Origin: Buxus sempervirens
Taxonomy: Eukaryota; Streptophyta; Magnoliopsida; Buxales; Buxaceae
Direction: 5' to 3'
Assembly (NCBI GenBank): GCA_947561395.2
Contig: OX387192.1
Span: 5,740,221 to 5,804,220 of the forward strand
Length of the DNA stretch: 64,000 bases
Part shown: positions 1 through 11,118 of the stretch, in pieces
Position numbering within the stretch: position 1 is the stretch's first letter
Layout: every line of letters begins with the position of its first letter
The notes under the pieces: generated by a model
Database searches by the model: none
Seen by the model: the letters and a program-made list of their open reading frames with translations, nothing else
What the model was told of the DNA's origin: nothing
Translations under genes and position numbers: made by a program

Positions 1-2700
1 ACTCCACATAAAGGGAGTAGATCATGGTCGGTTTGTAACTATTGCCACCAGGTGATTAGGTGTGGAGAGGTGTCGAGATTGAAGGAGCATTTGGCACATG
101 GATTCAAGAATGTGGCCAACCGTCCACATGTGTCACTAGAGGTAACAAGTTGATGAAGCATGACTTGCAGTCTACTTCTTCAGGCCGAGCAAGTAAAAGG
201 GAGAGAGGAGGATATACAGATGCGACTTGCAGGTGCTAGATATGGCACCCCAGATGACATTGAAGATCTTGACGAGGAGAATGATATGCCGTATCCCACA
301 GACATACAGACTCCAGTTGAGAGGAGACATTTTAGGGATCATTGGAGTTAGCATATGGAGTTAGAGAGGGAGTTGCTAGATTCAGAGAGGCGGGGCTTCT
401 CACGTGGGGTTGGGTCATTTGGAACAGGTGGTGGCCCATCAAGACATAGGGATCCACCTTTGAGGAGGGCACATAGTACAAGGTTTCCAGATCCTCCTAT
501 AGAGCCGTCCCTTATAGGGGAAAGGATTCCAGATAGAGATACCTACCTGATATGTTTAGTGGAGGCAACCTTAGGGAGAAGATGGGGTAGTTCATCTCCA
601 AGTTTTTTATCTTCAACTATATACTAGCAAATGCAGCATCCTCTCCCCACTACAGGAATATGGTTGATGCAATACAGCAGGCAGATAAAGGTGTTTTACC
701 CCCAATCCTCGTAAGATTATGGGGAAGTATTTGGATGACGAGGAGAAGGAGCTACGAGACTATATTGATGAGTTGAGGCCTTACTGGGAGGAGTTTGGTT
801 GCACCATCATGTGTGATGGCTGTATGGGTTCGACCAGATTCTTGATCATTAATTTTATGGTTTATTGCAGAGGTCAAGCACTTTTCCCCAAGTTTGTGGA
901 TGCATCTGACTATATCAAAGACGTTGATTACATTGCTGGGTTAATAAAGGGGGTGATCGAGGAGGTGGGGAAGAAAAATGTCATTCAGATTGTAACGGAT
1001 AATGGGACAAACTACAAGAAAGCTGGTCTCATGATGCAGAAGAAGTATAGGCTTTATTGCACACCATGTGTGGCTCATTGCATAGACCTCATGCTAGAGG
1101 CTATTGCATGCAGGAAGAGTGTATTTAGCACACTCACTGATGCTAGGGCGATGACGATATTCATCTACAATCATTTTATTGTCTTGGCTATGATGAGATA
1201 GGCATGCCATGGGGACATAGTCAGGCACGGTATTATACGGCTCGCTATGAACTATATTGCCTTGGGGAGCATTCAACGGCACAGGATTGAATTGATAGCC
1301 ATGTTCACATCTCCTGCTTGGTCAAATTCCCCTTTGAGCCACACTACCATGGGGAGGCGGGTGGAGGACATTGTTTTGTCGTCTAGTTTTTGGGATAAAG
1401 TGCAAGACTTGATAGCCCTGTTGGAGACTATTTATAGGGTGTTAAAGGCCATTGATAGTGATGCATACCCCAACCTAGGCAGTATTTATGAGTCCATGAG
1501 ACTCATGAAGGAGCATATTTAGTCTGCATCTCCCAGATCATACCAGTGAATGCATAAGATTATTGATAAGCAATAGTATGAGACATTGGAACACTCTCTC
1601 CACTGTGCCGGTATGTTTTGAATATTTAATTTTACATGTTAATATGTTGGAATTGATTAATTGTATATGTATAATTATGAATCCTTGTATTTGTTCCATG
1701 GCAGCACATTATTTGAATAAAAAATACTTGTACTCTCAACGGCTGTGGACCCATCACGAGTTACAGGATGCTGTTGATTATGTATATGCAAAGTTGTTCC
1801 CTAAGTCGAAGACAAAGGGGTTATTTGGCAATGAGGTAAGCTATTTATTATGTTGAAATTTAATGCCATAATGCCATGCAAATGGTTTATTAACTTTAAT
1901 TTCGGTCTCTTGTTTTTTAAAGCTTCTTATGTATCGCAATGCCTTGGGCTCATTTGGCCCTAGACTACTACTGAGGTGAGGATAGGGATGATGCCATGTA
2001 CGTAGTTAACTTATCATTTTATACGTATGTTTTTACTTTGCGTGAATACGTTTATTAATTTTTATTAAATATTAACGTCAAGTTGTAAACTTTTCTCAGG
2101 TGAGTGGTGGGCTATGTACGCCACAAATGTGCCCACACTCCGTAAGGTGGCATGCCGTGTGCTTGCATAGACTGCATCTTCCTTTGTCTGTAAGAGGAAT
2201 TGGATCATGTTCTCCCTTGTCGACACAAAGCAAAGGAACCGTCTGGTGTAGGAGAAGCTGCAGAAGCTTGTATTCTGCCATTACAACATGAGGCTTAAGC
2301 AGAAGTAGTTAGAGATAAAGTCAGAGAATGTTAGTCCAAAGGACCCACTTGCTGCTATGTATAGTGATGCCATTGAAGAGGATGATCCATTTACAGAGCG
2401 GTGGCAATTGATAAACTTGACGAGGCAGTCGGGTGACCAAATGCAGATATTTCCAAGGCAACTGCTAGTATGAGTATCGATGTCGACGCAGTTATGAAAG
2501 AGGAGGGACCTCAGTGCAGCATGGATACTTTAGAGTGTGGATTTCCCTCCAGTTGGTATCATGGCACACATGACACAGGAGGAGTATGAGCAGCATGTCA
2601 GTTTATACCAAAAAGAGTATAGATTTCGAATGAGATGGAAGCGTTACTGCCACTTTATTGGTGAGAGAGAAGGGTTTGAGCCTCGCCATTCATTTTAGTA
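1..2700 (+). pseudogene. hAT transposase (BED finger, DUF659, dimerisation region), broken, copy A
   Basis: Decayed transposase gene. A BED-type zinc finger reads CNYCHQ...RLKEHLAHGFKNVANRP from about 35 to 135. The DUF659 catalytic region is at 719-1522: CDGCMGSTRF near 813, IVTDNGTNYKKAG near 990, then CVAHCIDLMLEAI near 1066. The hAT C-terminal dimerisation region lies near 2100-2310, where the family motif appears as a frameshifted ghost. In hATs the transposase binds the element's ends and cuts them out with a D-D-E active site inside an RNase H fold; the first two aspartates are visible here. Several stops and frameshifts separate the pieces, so no working protein is possible. The sequence around 1612-1700 looks like an intron of the transposase gene, as it does in the copy at 18643. 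Confidence 0.8.
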
Positions 2701-3116
2701 TTGATTTGGCAGCATCATTCATCAGTTCTACTTCCACCAAACTCACTTTACTACCATTGTATGTTTTTGACTTTTTGTATTATTGTTTCAGTTGAATTTT
2801 AAATTTGGATCCTATTTGCTATTTTGATTTACAGACATCATCATTAGATTCATTACATTTAAATGTGACATTGCATTTGCATGTTTCAATTTCTATATTG
2901 CATTGGCATGATTTTTTGAAGTGTATAAGTGCTATTTGTAGTAATTTTAGTACAATTATAATGCAAATACAATTATTTTAGATATAATATTATATTAATA
3001 CAAGTATCAATGATTTTAAGCTTAAAAAACAAAAAATAATCTGGCGACGAAATTTCGTTCGATTCACTGGAAATTGCATTTTCCAGCCCTGGGTGGCACC
3101 GAAACTTAAAACCTTG
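1..3116 (+). mobile_element. hAT DNA transposon, copy A (right part)
   Basis: This is the right-hand 3.1 kb of a hAT element whose left end lies outside the window. The right terminus is recognised by comparison with the two complete copies at 10143 and 18643: all end with GGCACCGAA, a short variable stretch, and CCTTG. Here CCTTG ends at 3116. The expected 8-base target duplication on this side would be gttgggat (3117-3124), but its partner is out of view. The element lies in a ZPR1 intron, antisense to the gene. It is more decayed than the copies at 10143 and 18643. Confidence 0.8.
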
Positions 3117-3213
3117 GTTGGGATATGCCTACCCGTTTATTAAACGGGCGGCTTCGGGTTGACCCATGATTTGTTAACCCCATACATCAACCCGACCCAT
3201 TTCCAGCTCTAGT
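3117..3213. mobile_element. possible terminal scrap of a second hAT-type element
   Basis: The stretch has facing GGGCGGCTTCGGGTTGACCC and CAACCCGACCC blocks and ends CCAGCTCTAG. Many plant non-autonomous hATs have GGGTTGG/GGTCGGG-rich subterminal repeats and an end of the TAGRGCTG type. If so, copy A inserted into it and the other end is outside the window. This is a resemblance only. Confidence 0.25.
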
Positions 3214-3256
3214 TAGAACGGGATGCTATGATTTAGGTCATTGAGGGACTTATACA

Positions 3257-3546
3257 AAACTAAGAGATAGGAAAGGCAAACTGATTAGAATTCCCAAAGC
3301 AGTTAGCAGATTTAGGAAGGACAAGCGACAGGCCCCAGCAATGCATCCTGACCCAGGGAAGAAAAAAAGCACCAATTTCTAATGTCTGATGTAAATCAGC
3401 AAACTAAGAGATAAGAAAGGCAAACTGATTAGCATTTCCAAAGCAGTTAGCAGATTTAGGAAGGACAAGCGACAGGCCCCAGCAATGCATCCTGACCCAG
3501 GGAAGAAAAAAAGCACCAATTTCTAATGTCTGATGTAAATCAGCAA
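3257..3546. repeat. tandem duplication, 2 x 144 bp
   Basis: Two adjacent copies of a 144-base unit, beginning AAACTAAGAGATA at 3257 and 3401. They differ at only about three places by eye, so the duplication is recent compared with the transposons around it. The unit has no recognisable coding content. Confidence 0.95.
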
Positions 3547-3643
3547 TGCATGCTGATTTGTACTAATGCCTAATGATATAATATGCTCATCAATGCCACA
3601 TGCATACACTTGATTTGCCTTATTTCCACGCCATTGTCTTTGC

Positions 3644-3793
3644 TTTCCACATATCTTAAATTTTAACTATAAATTGATCAATTAAACATAATTTATATAC
3701 ATTTTGTTTTTTGGATGAATAACAAAAGATGGAAGATACAAAAGGTATACAGATATGGGTAAAGCCACTCCATGTGCCCAAACCCCACCTGCA
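3644..3793. repeat. left copy of ~147-bp direct repeat flanking an RTE fragment
   Basis: This segment (CACATATCTTAAATTTTAAC...) recurs at 3992-4137 with small indels and some substitutions. The two copies bracket the RTE fragment at 3794-3991. Each copy contains the same L1 3' tail (TTTTTTGGATGAATAAC, minus orientation), so the duplicated piece was already part of an L1 insertion before the RTE fragment arrived. Confidence 0.85.
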
Positions 3794-3991
3794 AGAAACC
3801 CAAAAAATCATCATCATAAGCCAGTTTCCAAAAAAGTGGGGTTGACAACATGAATCTTGTCTCTCCATCTTGATCAATCAAAAATCATATCTTCAGTTCA
3901 TCTAGGTTTCTATAAGTCTTGTTTTATACACTCCATCCATGTCTTTTCACGCTTTCCTCTTACTCGCTTAGGCCCTTCAATATGTCTATGA
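3794..3991 (-). mobile_element. RTE-clade LINE, 3' end only
   Basis: The minus strand reads KRVRGKREKTWMECIKQDL...EDMIFD...WRDKIHVVNPT, matching the C-terminal end of plant RTE ORFs (typically RGRPKKTWIE...DR..WR..IHVADP). The 3' tail is the short ATG/ATC repeat at about 3794-3806, as expected for RTE elements, which end in simple repeats and not poly(A). It is heavily 5'-truncated. Confidence 0.7.
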
Positions 3992-4137
3992 TTTGCACAT
4001 ATCTAAAATTTTAACTATAAATTAATCAATTAAACATAATTTATATACATTTTTTGGATGAATAACAAAAGATGAAAGACACAAAAGTATATATAAAGCC
4101 ACTCTATGCACCCCAAACCCCATCCACAAGAAACCCC
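3992..4137. repeat. right copy of ~147-bp direct repeat flanking an RTE fragment
   Basis: Partner of 3644-3793. The copies differ by several substitutions and two small gaps, so the duplication is old. Confidence 0.85.
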
Positions 4138-4340
4138 AAAACTAAGATCCCAAACTAGAAGAATTTATAACAAAAATGACCACCCAAGGAAACTCTAGCA
4201 CCCCAACAGCTCCTCATAGAGGGCCTCGACAAATATATCACCCGTCGAAGACCCAAGCTTGGCTAAACGACCAGCCACATGATTAGCCTCTCTTCGCACA
4301 TGACTGCAAGAGGCATTGAGCTCACATGCCAAGCCATTAG
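4053..4340 (-). mobile_element. L1 LINE 3' fragment (RNase H C-terminus and 3' UTR)
   Basis: The minus strand between about 4330 and 4180 reads HVRREANHVAGRLAKLGSS..., the end of the RNase H domain found in one plant L1 lineage (compare HVPRVANEVADSLAKAG at 51.8 kb). It is followed by a 3' UTR and a T-run at 4053 that is the poly(A) tail seen from the other strand. It is 5'-truncated. The tail region is duplicated at 3703-3793 because of the RTE insertion. Confidence 0.7.
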
Positions 4341-4971
4341 ATGTGTATACTATAGAGACAATATTTCACGAATCATGATTTATATCGACATTTATATATT
4401 TTCAGGTACTTTATACATTTTTGTTATATTTTTACTAATAATAAATGACTACAGATTTTCATCCTTGATATTGACATTACGACATCAATGATATCGAGAA
4501 ACCAACATATAGGAAGTGTCCCCCCAAAGTTTTCTTCACCACTATATTTTTGACAATGTTTAAAGGACATTTTGCAACATACCACTGACATTTTGCTCCT
4601 TTTTGCTTAGATTTATAAGGTGGGCTACCGTGTTTTGTTTTTCCTTTTCCCTTTTTTTTCTTTTTACGTTTCGGTAATGTGTTTTATAGATTATACTTAG
4701 ATTAGACGTGTGGCAAACTTTATTGTCTTGTAGTTTCTTTCTCATTTTATAATATGTGTCTTGTACTTCATCAAACAAGAATGAAAAAGGAAAAATTAAA
4801 ATTAAAAAGATAACAACAGCTACAGTAGATATTGCATGTAAGAATGTCCGTTTACTTTAGGGCAAGGAAGTCATACATATGCTATAAAATGTTATAAAAC
4901 AACACAAAATCTATTCTAGCGCTGAGAGGTAACATAAAAGAGCACTAATATATTCTAGAGTTAAAACTTAC
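4341..4971. other. intron sequence, nothing recognised
   Basis: AT-rich ZPR1 intron sequence immediately downstream (in gene sense) of the exon at 4972-5077. I see no coding, RNA or repeat signal beyond short homopolymer runs. Confidence 0.6.
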
Positions 4972-5077
4972 AAAAGAGCTGACGGTCATCTTCAATAGCA
5001 TCTGCAGCAGGAGCAACAAAAGAATTTGCCAGGGCATCATCAACAATTAAAGTCCAAGGCTCCTCAATACTCAGTAG
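4972..5077 (-). CDS. ZPR1: ZPR1 exon (LLSIEEPWTLIVDD...)
   Basis: Last ZPR1 exon visible in the window. The minus strand has acceptor GTACAG before 5077 and donor GTAAGT after 4972. It translates as LLSIEEPWTLIVDDALANSF followed by VAPAADAIEDDRQLF plus one base. Plant ZPR1 proteins have KLLSxEQPWTLILDDxLANSFIAP...DDHQLTFEEYERSW at this place. It joins in phase to the exon at 9118-9209 (SRLSK | LLSIEE). The final exon (EEYERSW... end) is not in the window, so the next intron is at least 4971 bases. ZPR1 is a soluble C4 zinc-finger protein that binds eEF1A and helps its folding. No stop or frameshift is seen. Confidence 0.9.
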
Positions 5078-7491
5078 CTGTACCATATAAATCAACTAAA
5101 ACTATCAAGATATGAGGAAAATAGCATTCAATAGTTCCAAAATGGGAAGTTGATATCACATTCAAAAACTCTAAGACGTTGCCCAAAAAAAGACAAAGAT
5201 AAAAGGGAAAAAAAACCTAATATTATCAAGCTTATGAGGAAACAAAATAGCATTTAATAATTTCTAAATGGAAACATTATATCACATTCGAAAAGCAACC
5301 TCTAAGGCGTTCCACATATCCCTCTCCCCCTCCAACCACCCGACCCTCACCACCAGAAACCCAAAAAAAGAAAAAAAGAAAAAGAAAAAGGAAAAAGACA
5401 ATCAAATACCAACTGTTTACTCATTCTAGCCATCATGTACAGCTTTTCACAGAGCCGCAACTATCTCTAAAATTATTTGAACATTCACTTTACAATGATT
5501 GGATACACAGAAGAATTGATTTCAGATTATCAATACTTTTTAACTCATCATTATTTATCATAACAGCCAGCTAAAACATTGATATATAATGTCTAATGTA
5601 TTTCCATACTTGTGAACAATTGATGCTTGAGTGTTCATCCGTTCACACTTTGGCCATGAGCGAATTACATGGTTTTTTCTGATTCAGTTAATTGAATATA
5701 ACATTGTTATAAAACTTAAACTGGTCAATGACCAACCCAATGGAGAAATACGAGTCAGAAATTCAACTTCTAGATGAACAACTGCAAGTATGTATTTTAT
5801 GTGAATTAATAATCATCTTGGAGCAGGAAAATTGGTACCTGATCCATCAACTTGCTAGCAGTTTAACTTCAGGTTAAGGTTGTTCACATTGTGTTAAATG
5901 CCAATTTCACTGATAATTTCACATCCAGGCCCATGGAAAATTTTGCCATATTGCCAAAATTTCTGGGAGTATGTTTTGTTGAACTACTTGTGAGATCAAA
6001 CTAGGGAATGGTCAGGAAAAACCTAGGAAATTTTTCGTGCACCTTTCATGATCAGTAAATTACATGTACAAAAACCCGAAATATAACAGAGCTATACATA
6101 ACATGGATATATCTAATAAGGAACAATGACATTCACTATTAGTACTCATAAAAAATAATTCACTATTAGTAGAGTAATATATTACAATATAAACAACAAC
6201 ACATTTAAAATCAATAGGAACACCAAAATATCTGGCAAATACAGGCCTTATAATCATTTCTTTGCATTTACCTCTAGTATCAAAAAGCTTCATAGATACA
6301 AAGTCCCAATACAAGCTGACATATGAAAAATTATATCACAATTCCCTAGTTGAACATAGCGCATTCGCTCCGCATAACAGGACATGAGGCATCATTATAT
6401 GTAAATTCATTATACTAATTCATTCAAATGTTTTTTTTCAAAATTTTAAAAATCTTATATCTGCCATAACATTTTATAGTAATTTTAAGAAACAGAAATC
6501 AATTTGCAGGCACCATTGCACCTTAAAAACTTATTACATCCTACTTATATGTTTACAATGATTTCATTAAAAAAAAAAGAAAGAAAAATTTCATAGCTTG
6601 TATTTGATTAACAACTAACAACACAGGAGAGTAACCGGCCAAAGTAATTAATTTATTTTTTAATTATATGCAATAGATTACATCAAATATAAGGCACAAG
6701 AAGTTTTCTAAAAATATACATATTTTTAATTATTTTGTGCAAAAAGAAAATCAAATAGATATTTTTTTACGAAGAAAAGAGACACCAAAATTTATTTTAG
6801 TTGTTATTTTGTTACTTATTGCTTTTATACATAATTTAATTGAGCTTTTGAGGTATCAAAAGCAAGAAAAAAAATATTTTCCAAAAACAAAAAATTAAAG
6901 CCCAAAGCCTACTTTGCAACCTTAAATTCCTTGATCTTTAAATGTTTTAGCTTCTAATAAAATCATCAAAATGGATTTGCTAAAATCAAATTAGAAATTG
7001 AAAAAAAAAACCACATCAAGGGGATTTTATTTTTCATTATCAATTAGCACTGATATTTTTGGGCAAGAAAAGTAAACTTTCAACCAAATAAGCAAAAATA
7101 AAATTTTTCAGATAAGTGAGCATAATATCAATAAAAATTTTGGCAACATAAGAAAAAATAATTAATAAAACACAAGATTTTATTTCTAGGTGCCAAAATA
7201 ACAAATTAAATTGAAATTTAAACTGGAGGCTACTAACAAACAAGTTAACTGCAAGTCAACCAATTTCCAACTTGTAAATAAAGGGGCAAGTTCCAAGTTG
7301 GGTTAATTGAACTGGGTTTACGATACCACATTTATGTTTATAGCATATCATATATCATATATATATTATATGGAGATATTTTATTTTTATATTTACTTGT
7401 TTGGCCTTTTATATCTATCTTTTATTAAAGAAAAGATGGCATGCTACACAGGTTGAGCCTATCTACATTCAAGTCTATATTTCTTAAACAA
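5078..7491. other. ZPR1 intron (first part), nothing recognised
   Basis: AT-rich intron sequence. I find no LINE, hAT or LTR domain in it. It has several A/T homopolymers and a purine-rich run near 5345-5400. The whole intron is 5078-9117 (4040 bases). Confidence 0.6.
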
Positions 7492-7502
7492 GCAATTTGT
7501 AT
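7492..7502. repeat. target-site duplication of L1 7503-8557 (3' side)
   Basis: gcaatttgtat, identical to 8558-8568. Confidence 0.85.
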
Positions 7503-8557
7503 ATTTTTTTTTTATAAGTGATGAAATTTTATTGAGAAAGAGAAAGATACAAAGATAAAAAACAGCAAAAGGTGCCCAAAAGCACAGGCACCACAGAATA
7601 GAAAAACTACTAGATTTGCACACGAACACCAATGTCCCCAAAAGCTAGAGAATCATTCCTAGCCCCAGCCTTTGCTAGACAATCAGCTATGTCATTAGCA
7701 GCCCTTAGTATATGTCTGAATGAGACATTCAAACCTCACACCAAGGATCTAGCAACTCTAATCAGCTCCAAGTATCTCCACGGTCCAGAAACATCACTCA
7801 TCATCCATCTCAATAAAATTGCAGCATCCCCTTCAACTATGAACTCTCTAATCCTCAAAGTGTTTGCATAACGTAGACCTGTGATAAGTGCCATAAGCTC
7901 AGCCTTAGTGGAATCTGCCTCTCCTATAGGCCACGAAATGCTGAAATGACCTTGCCCAAATGATTCCTGAATACTCCAACCCCTGCCTGGCCAGGATGAC
8001 CCAAAGAGCATCCATCAAAGTTTTAACTTTATGATTCCTATAGATGGTGGTGTCCATAAACATGAGGTTTCAACTAAAACCGGCGATGGGGAACACACTG
8101 TGGGCCAACTCCTCACAACATCAGGCCACATAAATGCTCTGGAACTCAGCATACCCCCTAGCCCATGATGCCATCAATAACATGACAGCCATATAAAAAA
8201 CAGAGGAACTCTTTTCATAAAAATTTCTATTGTTTCTTTCCTTCCAAATGAACCACAAAGTCACATGGAATACCACTCTATACAATATCTTTCCCCTACA
8301 TCCTAGCCTAGGAAATCTCCACTGGTTAATCAAATCAATCACCTTCTTAGGTATAACCCAAGATACACCAATGTCAGTAAGAAAGCAATTCCATATCCTT
8401 TTAGCAAACATATAATGAAGAAAAAGATGATCTACGGTCTCCCCCCTGCCTCATGCATAGAATACAAACATTAGGCGATAAAGATAGCCACTTTCTTCTG
8501 TTTTGGAGATGATTTGCAGTGTTAATTTTGTAGAGTAGGTTAGTCCACACAAAACAG
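7503..8557 (-). mobile_element. 5'-truncated L1 LINE with zinc-knuckle and RNase H domains
   Basis: A minus-strand L1 copy of about 1.05 kb bounded by an exact 11-base target duplication (7492-7502 and 8558-8568). From high to low coordinates it has the end of ORF2: the reverse-transcriptase zinc-binding (zf-RVT) domain at about 8530-8120 (VCILCMRQGGE...DHLF, then CFLTDIGVSWV...WFIWKERNNRNF), then RNase H at about 8035-7620 (ADSTKAELMALITGL, REFIVEGDAAILLRWM, GPWRYLELI). The 3' UTR ends in AATAAAATTTCATCACTTAT plus A-run at 7505-7514. It is the same lineage as the L1 at 47879-52265. Frameshifts break the ORF. Confidence 0.9.
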
Positions 8558-8568
8558 GCAATTTGTAT
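8558..8568. repeat. target-site duplication of L1 7503-8557 (5' side)
   Basis: gcaatttgtat, identical to 7492-7502. Confidence 0.85.
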
Positions 8569-9117
8569 TGACCATCAAAAGAATCAACATCCATCATCAA
8601 ACAAAACAAGGAAGATCCATTTCCAGCTCTAATTTATTGTGACTCTTACAAAACATTTTTACTTAACAAATTATGCATTCAATTTATATCCAAAAATGAA
8701 TAATTGGAGAAGAAGAGGACCAAAAGTTTTGTAAATGTACCAATAAAGTTCATTGGTTATGGTTAAGAGATTCTTATTTAATGGAACCTTGTGAAAATTA
8801 TGAAGTAATTCTCTGACAACTAATAATTTTAAAATAAAGGGAAGAACAAGTTTTGAAGACACTATTGGCTTCCAAGATTACTCTTTAGATGAATCTTAAT
8901 CAATTAGCATTAAGCACATAAAATAAACATATAAATTAGATCCAAGCAATTCATTGACCAGTATTTGGTTAAAATAGTTTGGTGATTGAAGCGTCCAAAC
9001 AGGGCAGTTTGACTATAAACCTAAATCATTGAAGGTTTGAACAGTTCAACCACCTGTCCTAATATGAGTTGAAAACAATGAAATTTATATTTTGGGAAAG
9101 CAATTTTCAGATATTAC
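8569..9117. other. intron sequence, nothing recognised
   Basis: Remainder of the 4040-base ZPR1 intron up to the donor of exon 9118-9209. No feature seen. Confidence 0.6.
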
Positions 9118-9209
9118 CTTGCTTAGCCTCGATCTAAAATCCTGCCATTTGCTTCTTTCATAATCATCAAGACTATCTCCAAAGGTAAATCCATGTACTC
9201 TCTCAAGAT
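9118..9209 (-). CDS. ZPR1: ZPR1 exon (LERVHGFTFGDSLDD...)
   Basis: A 92-base minus-strand exon with acceptor CTCACAG before 9209 and donor GTAATA after 9118. It starts with two bases that complete a codon begun in exon 31050-31158 (A|AT, Asn). It then reads LERVHGFTFGDSLDDYERSK and WQDFRSRLSK. Known plant ZPR1 proteins have ESLERVHGFTFGDSLDE...KWREFGxRLxKLLS, so identity and frame are clear. The segment belongs to the C-terminal ZPR1 domain. The intron before it (9210-31049) is 21840 bases long and the one after it 4040 bases. Confidence 0.93.
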
Positions 9210-9554
9210 CTGTGAGTAAATCATATTTTTATTTGTTAATATCCATTGAACAATGGTTAAAGAATCATTTCCATATAAATGACTGAGGAACAATAATGAA
9301 ACTTCAAAGTCAACTTCTGCAGTTAAATATGATACATAAAATAAAAACAAAAGACATATATCCAAGCATGATATTCCAATAATGCTTCAAACAAAATATT
9401 CCAAATTTCTAAGCAAAATTTCATTACATCGTATAAGGGCCTCATCAAGTGATTTTATAACAGAAAAATGAGAAAAGAAAAACGAAAAAAACATCGAGAA
9501 TAACATGGTTATTATATGTTGAAAGGAGTTGAGTGATCCTTAAAAGACACATAC
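9210..9554. other. intron sequence, nothing recognised
   Basis: Start (in map order) of the 21.8-kb ZPR1 intron. No feature seen here. Confidence 0.6.
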
Positions 9555-9765
9555 TTGGGACTTTGTTACTCTTCCAGAGGGAAAGAAAGGCGATTGGTTG
9601 TAGACTTATAAAATCAAGACAGGCTTTAAGGGATCCTTGGAATGCTAGTTGGATCACTTAGTGGCAAAAGGTTAAATTGAGGAGTATGGAATTTAGTATC
9701 TAGAGACCTTTGCTCCTATTGACAAGATGAAAACTCATCTACTATGGTGTTCCTCAAAAACAAGG
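9555..9765 (+). mobile_element. Ty1/Copia reverse-transcriptase scrap
   Basis: A roughly 200-base remnant whose plus-strand translation resembles the start of a Copia reverse transcriptase (DFVTLPEGKKAIGC near 9560). No LTRs, primer site or other domains are nearby. It is an old, thoroughly broken fossil. Confidence 0.6.
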
Positions 9766-10134
9766 AAAAATCGATGTCCAACATTCTTGTCTACAAGATA
9801 AACAAGACCAGCTAGCAAAGAAGATATTGATGCCAAGGTTTTCCTAACAATGGAAATTCCACAATGGTGATTTGATGAAATTTTTTTGGAAAATTTTCGA
9901 TAGGTTTCTACAAATGTGAGAAAAATGGCAAAATTTCATCAAAATAATGAAATTTTCATTTAAGCTTTTTGTGGCTTTAAATAGGAGTAAAAAGACACCT
10001 TAAAACCCAAAAAATTCAAAAGAAATACATACATAGCCATTTAGATATCTATAAGTAAGATTGAATACCGAGTAGGAGAAACGTAGAGAAGTAAAGCTGT
10101 ATGAATAAATAAATACGATAGAACATATGCATAT
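9766..10134. other. intron sequence, nothing firmly recognised
   Basis: The stretch includes an AAATTTC-rich segment at 9835-9960 that begins CCAAGGTTTTCC and vaguely resembles the small hATs in this window. I could not find a matching right end or target duplication. Confidence 0.4.
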
Positions 10135-10142
10135 GGCATGAG
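10135..10142. repeat. target-site duplication of hAT copy B (left)
   Basis: ggcatgag, identical to 14534-14541. Confidence 0.92.
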
Positions 10143-10300
10143 CAGTGTTTGATGTTTCGGTTGCACCTCACAACCCCCTAGCGGCATGAATCAGGGGGGG
10201 TGAAACAAACACCCCAGTGTTTCATTGCGGTGCTGGCGAAACGCTGGGGTCACTTAAAGAATCAAAATTTTTTTTGGGAAAATCTTCCCCATTCTCCAAA

Positions 10301-10301
<1 letters not shown>

Positions 10302-10335
<34 letters not shown>
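10302..10335. repeat. poly(C) run of 34 bases
   Basis: An uninterrupted C34 tract in the left subterminal region of hAT copy B, followed by TCTCTCTC. It is shorter (CCCCCCC) at the equivalent place in the copy at 18643 (18713-18719). Length in the true genome may differ because such runs are error-prone in sequencing. Confidence 0.95.
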
Positions 10336-10337
<2 letters not shown>

Positions 10338-10506
10338 TCTCACTCCAAATCAACTTCCAACCAAGATTGAAGCTGAAAAGAGACATCTCCAACCACATTT
10401 GAGCACTTTGGAGGCTTTGAAGGTTTTCAAATAAAGGGTAAATCACGTTTTTTCTTATATTTAGTGTTGTAATTAGCTTAAAATGGTATGATTTTTGGAT
10501 ATGATC

Positions 10507-10543
10507 AGTAACAACACCCGATTTATTGATGGGTGCTGTTACT
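10507..10543. repeat. palindrome in hAT leader (hairpin-forming)
   Basis: AGTAACAACACCC, an 11-base loop GATTTATTGAT, and GGGTGCTGTTACT. The arms are 13 bases with one mismatch. The same motif is perfect in the copy at 18643 (18790-18834), and shorter versions occur downstream in both elements. Confidence 0.9.
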
Positions 10544-10827
10544 TTTTTTTTTATGAAAATAATAATTTTTAAAATTATATTGCACGAAAATTCATTTAAA
10601 ATTAGGAAAAAATAAATAAAATTCATATTATACGCCCAAAAATCATGTAATAATTACTATAACATTAGAATACAAATCTAATCAAAATATCTTAGGACTT
10701 AAATTAAATTTGGGTATTTAAAAAATTAATTATTTATTAAACTCGAAAATTAAGAAAATGTTGAAAAAAATTATTAAAATATGCAAAAAATTAGTAAAAT
10801 TCATGGATTAATTAAATATGAAGTGTA

Positions 10828-10852
10828 GACACCCGATCTATAGATGGGTGTC
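10828..10852. repeat. second leader palindrome in hAT copy B
   Basis: GACACCC - GATCTATAGAT - GGGTGTC, with 7-base perfect arms and the same loop type as the longer palindrome at 10507. The loop itself contains the palindrome ATCTATAGAT. Confidence 0.9.
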
Positions 10853-11118
10853 CATACTTTTACTTTTGTAGAAAAGGAATAATTAATTGTTTATTTAATA
10901 TGAAAAATCATTAAAAATTAAAAAAATGTTTAAATTTTTTTTTTGAAGTATGTATTATCTAGATAATATTCTTATTACTTTCTCACAAATAATTGTACTA
11001 CTAGTTGATTATTTTGATAGTTAATGTATACTAGTGGTGGTTTTAAGTGACTTTTTTTTATTGTTTGCAAATTACAATTGACAGGAAAGCAAGTGTAGCA
11101 GCTACCAGCTAGCGAGTA

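Noticed and set aside
1-4971. Last ZPR1 exon (EEYERSW...NEELGLND) in the left end
   Set aside because: Looked for on the minus strand and not found. It should lie to the left of the window.
8605-8630. CATTTCCAGCTCTA resembling the end of the scrap at 3197-3210
   Set aside because: Too short, with no partner end or duplication. Probably chance.
9835-10020. Possible further small hAT starting CCAAGGTTTTCC
   Set aside because: No matching right terminus or 8-base target duplication could be found.
10222-10626. 134-codon minus-strand open frame with a glycine run
   Set aside because: It is the reverse reading of the poly(C) tract and AT-rich leader of hAT copy B. The run is homopolymer, not protein repeat.
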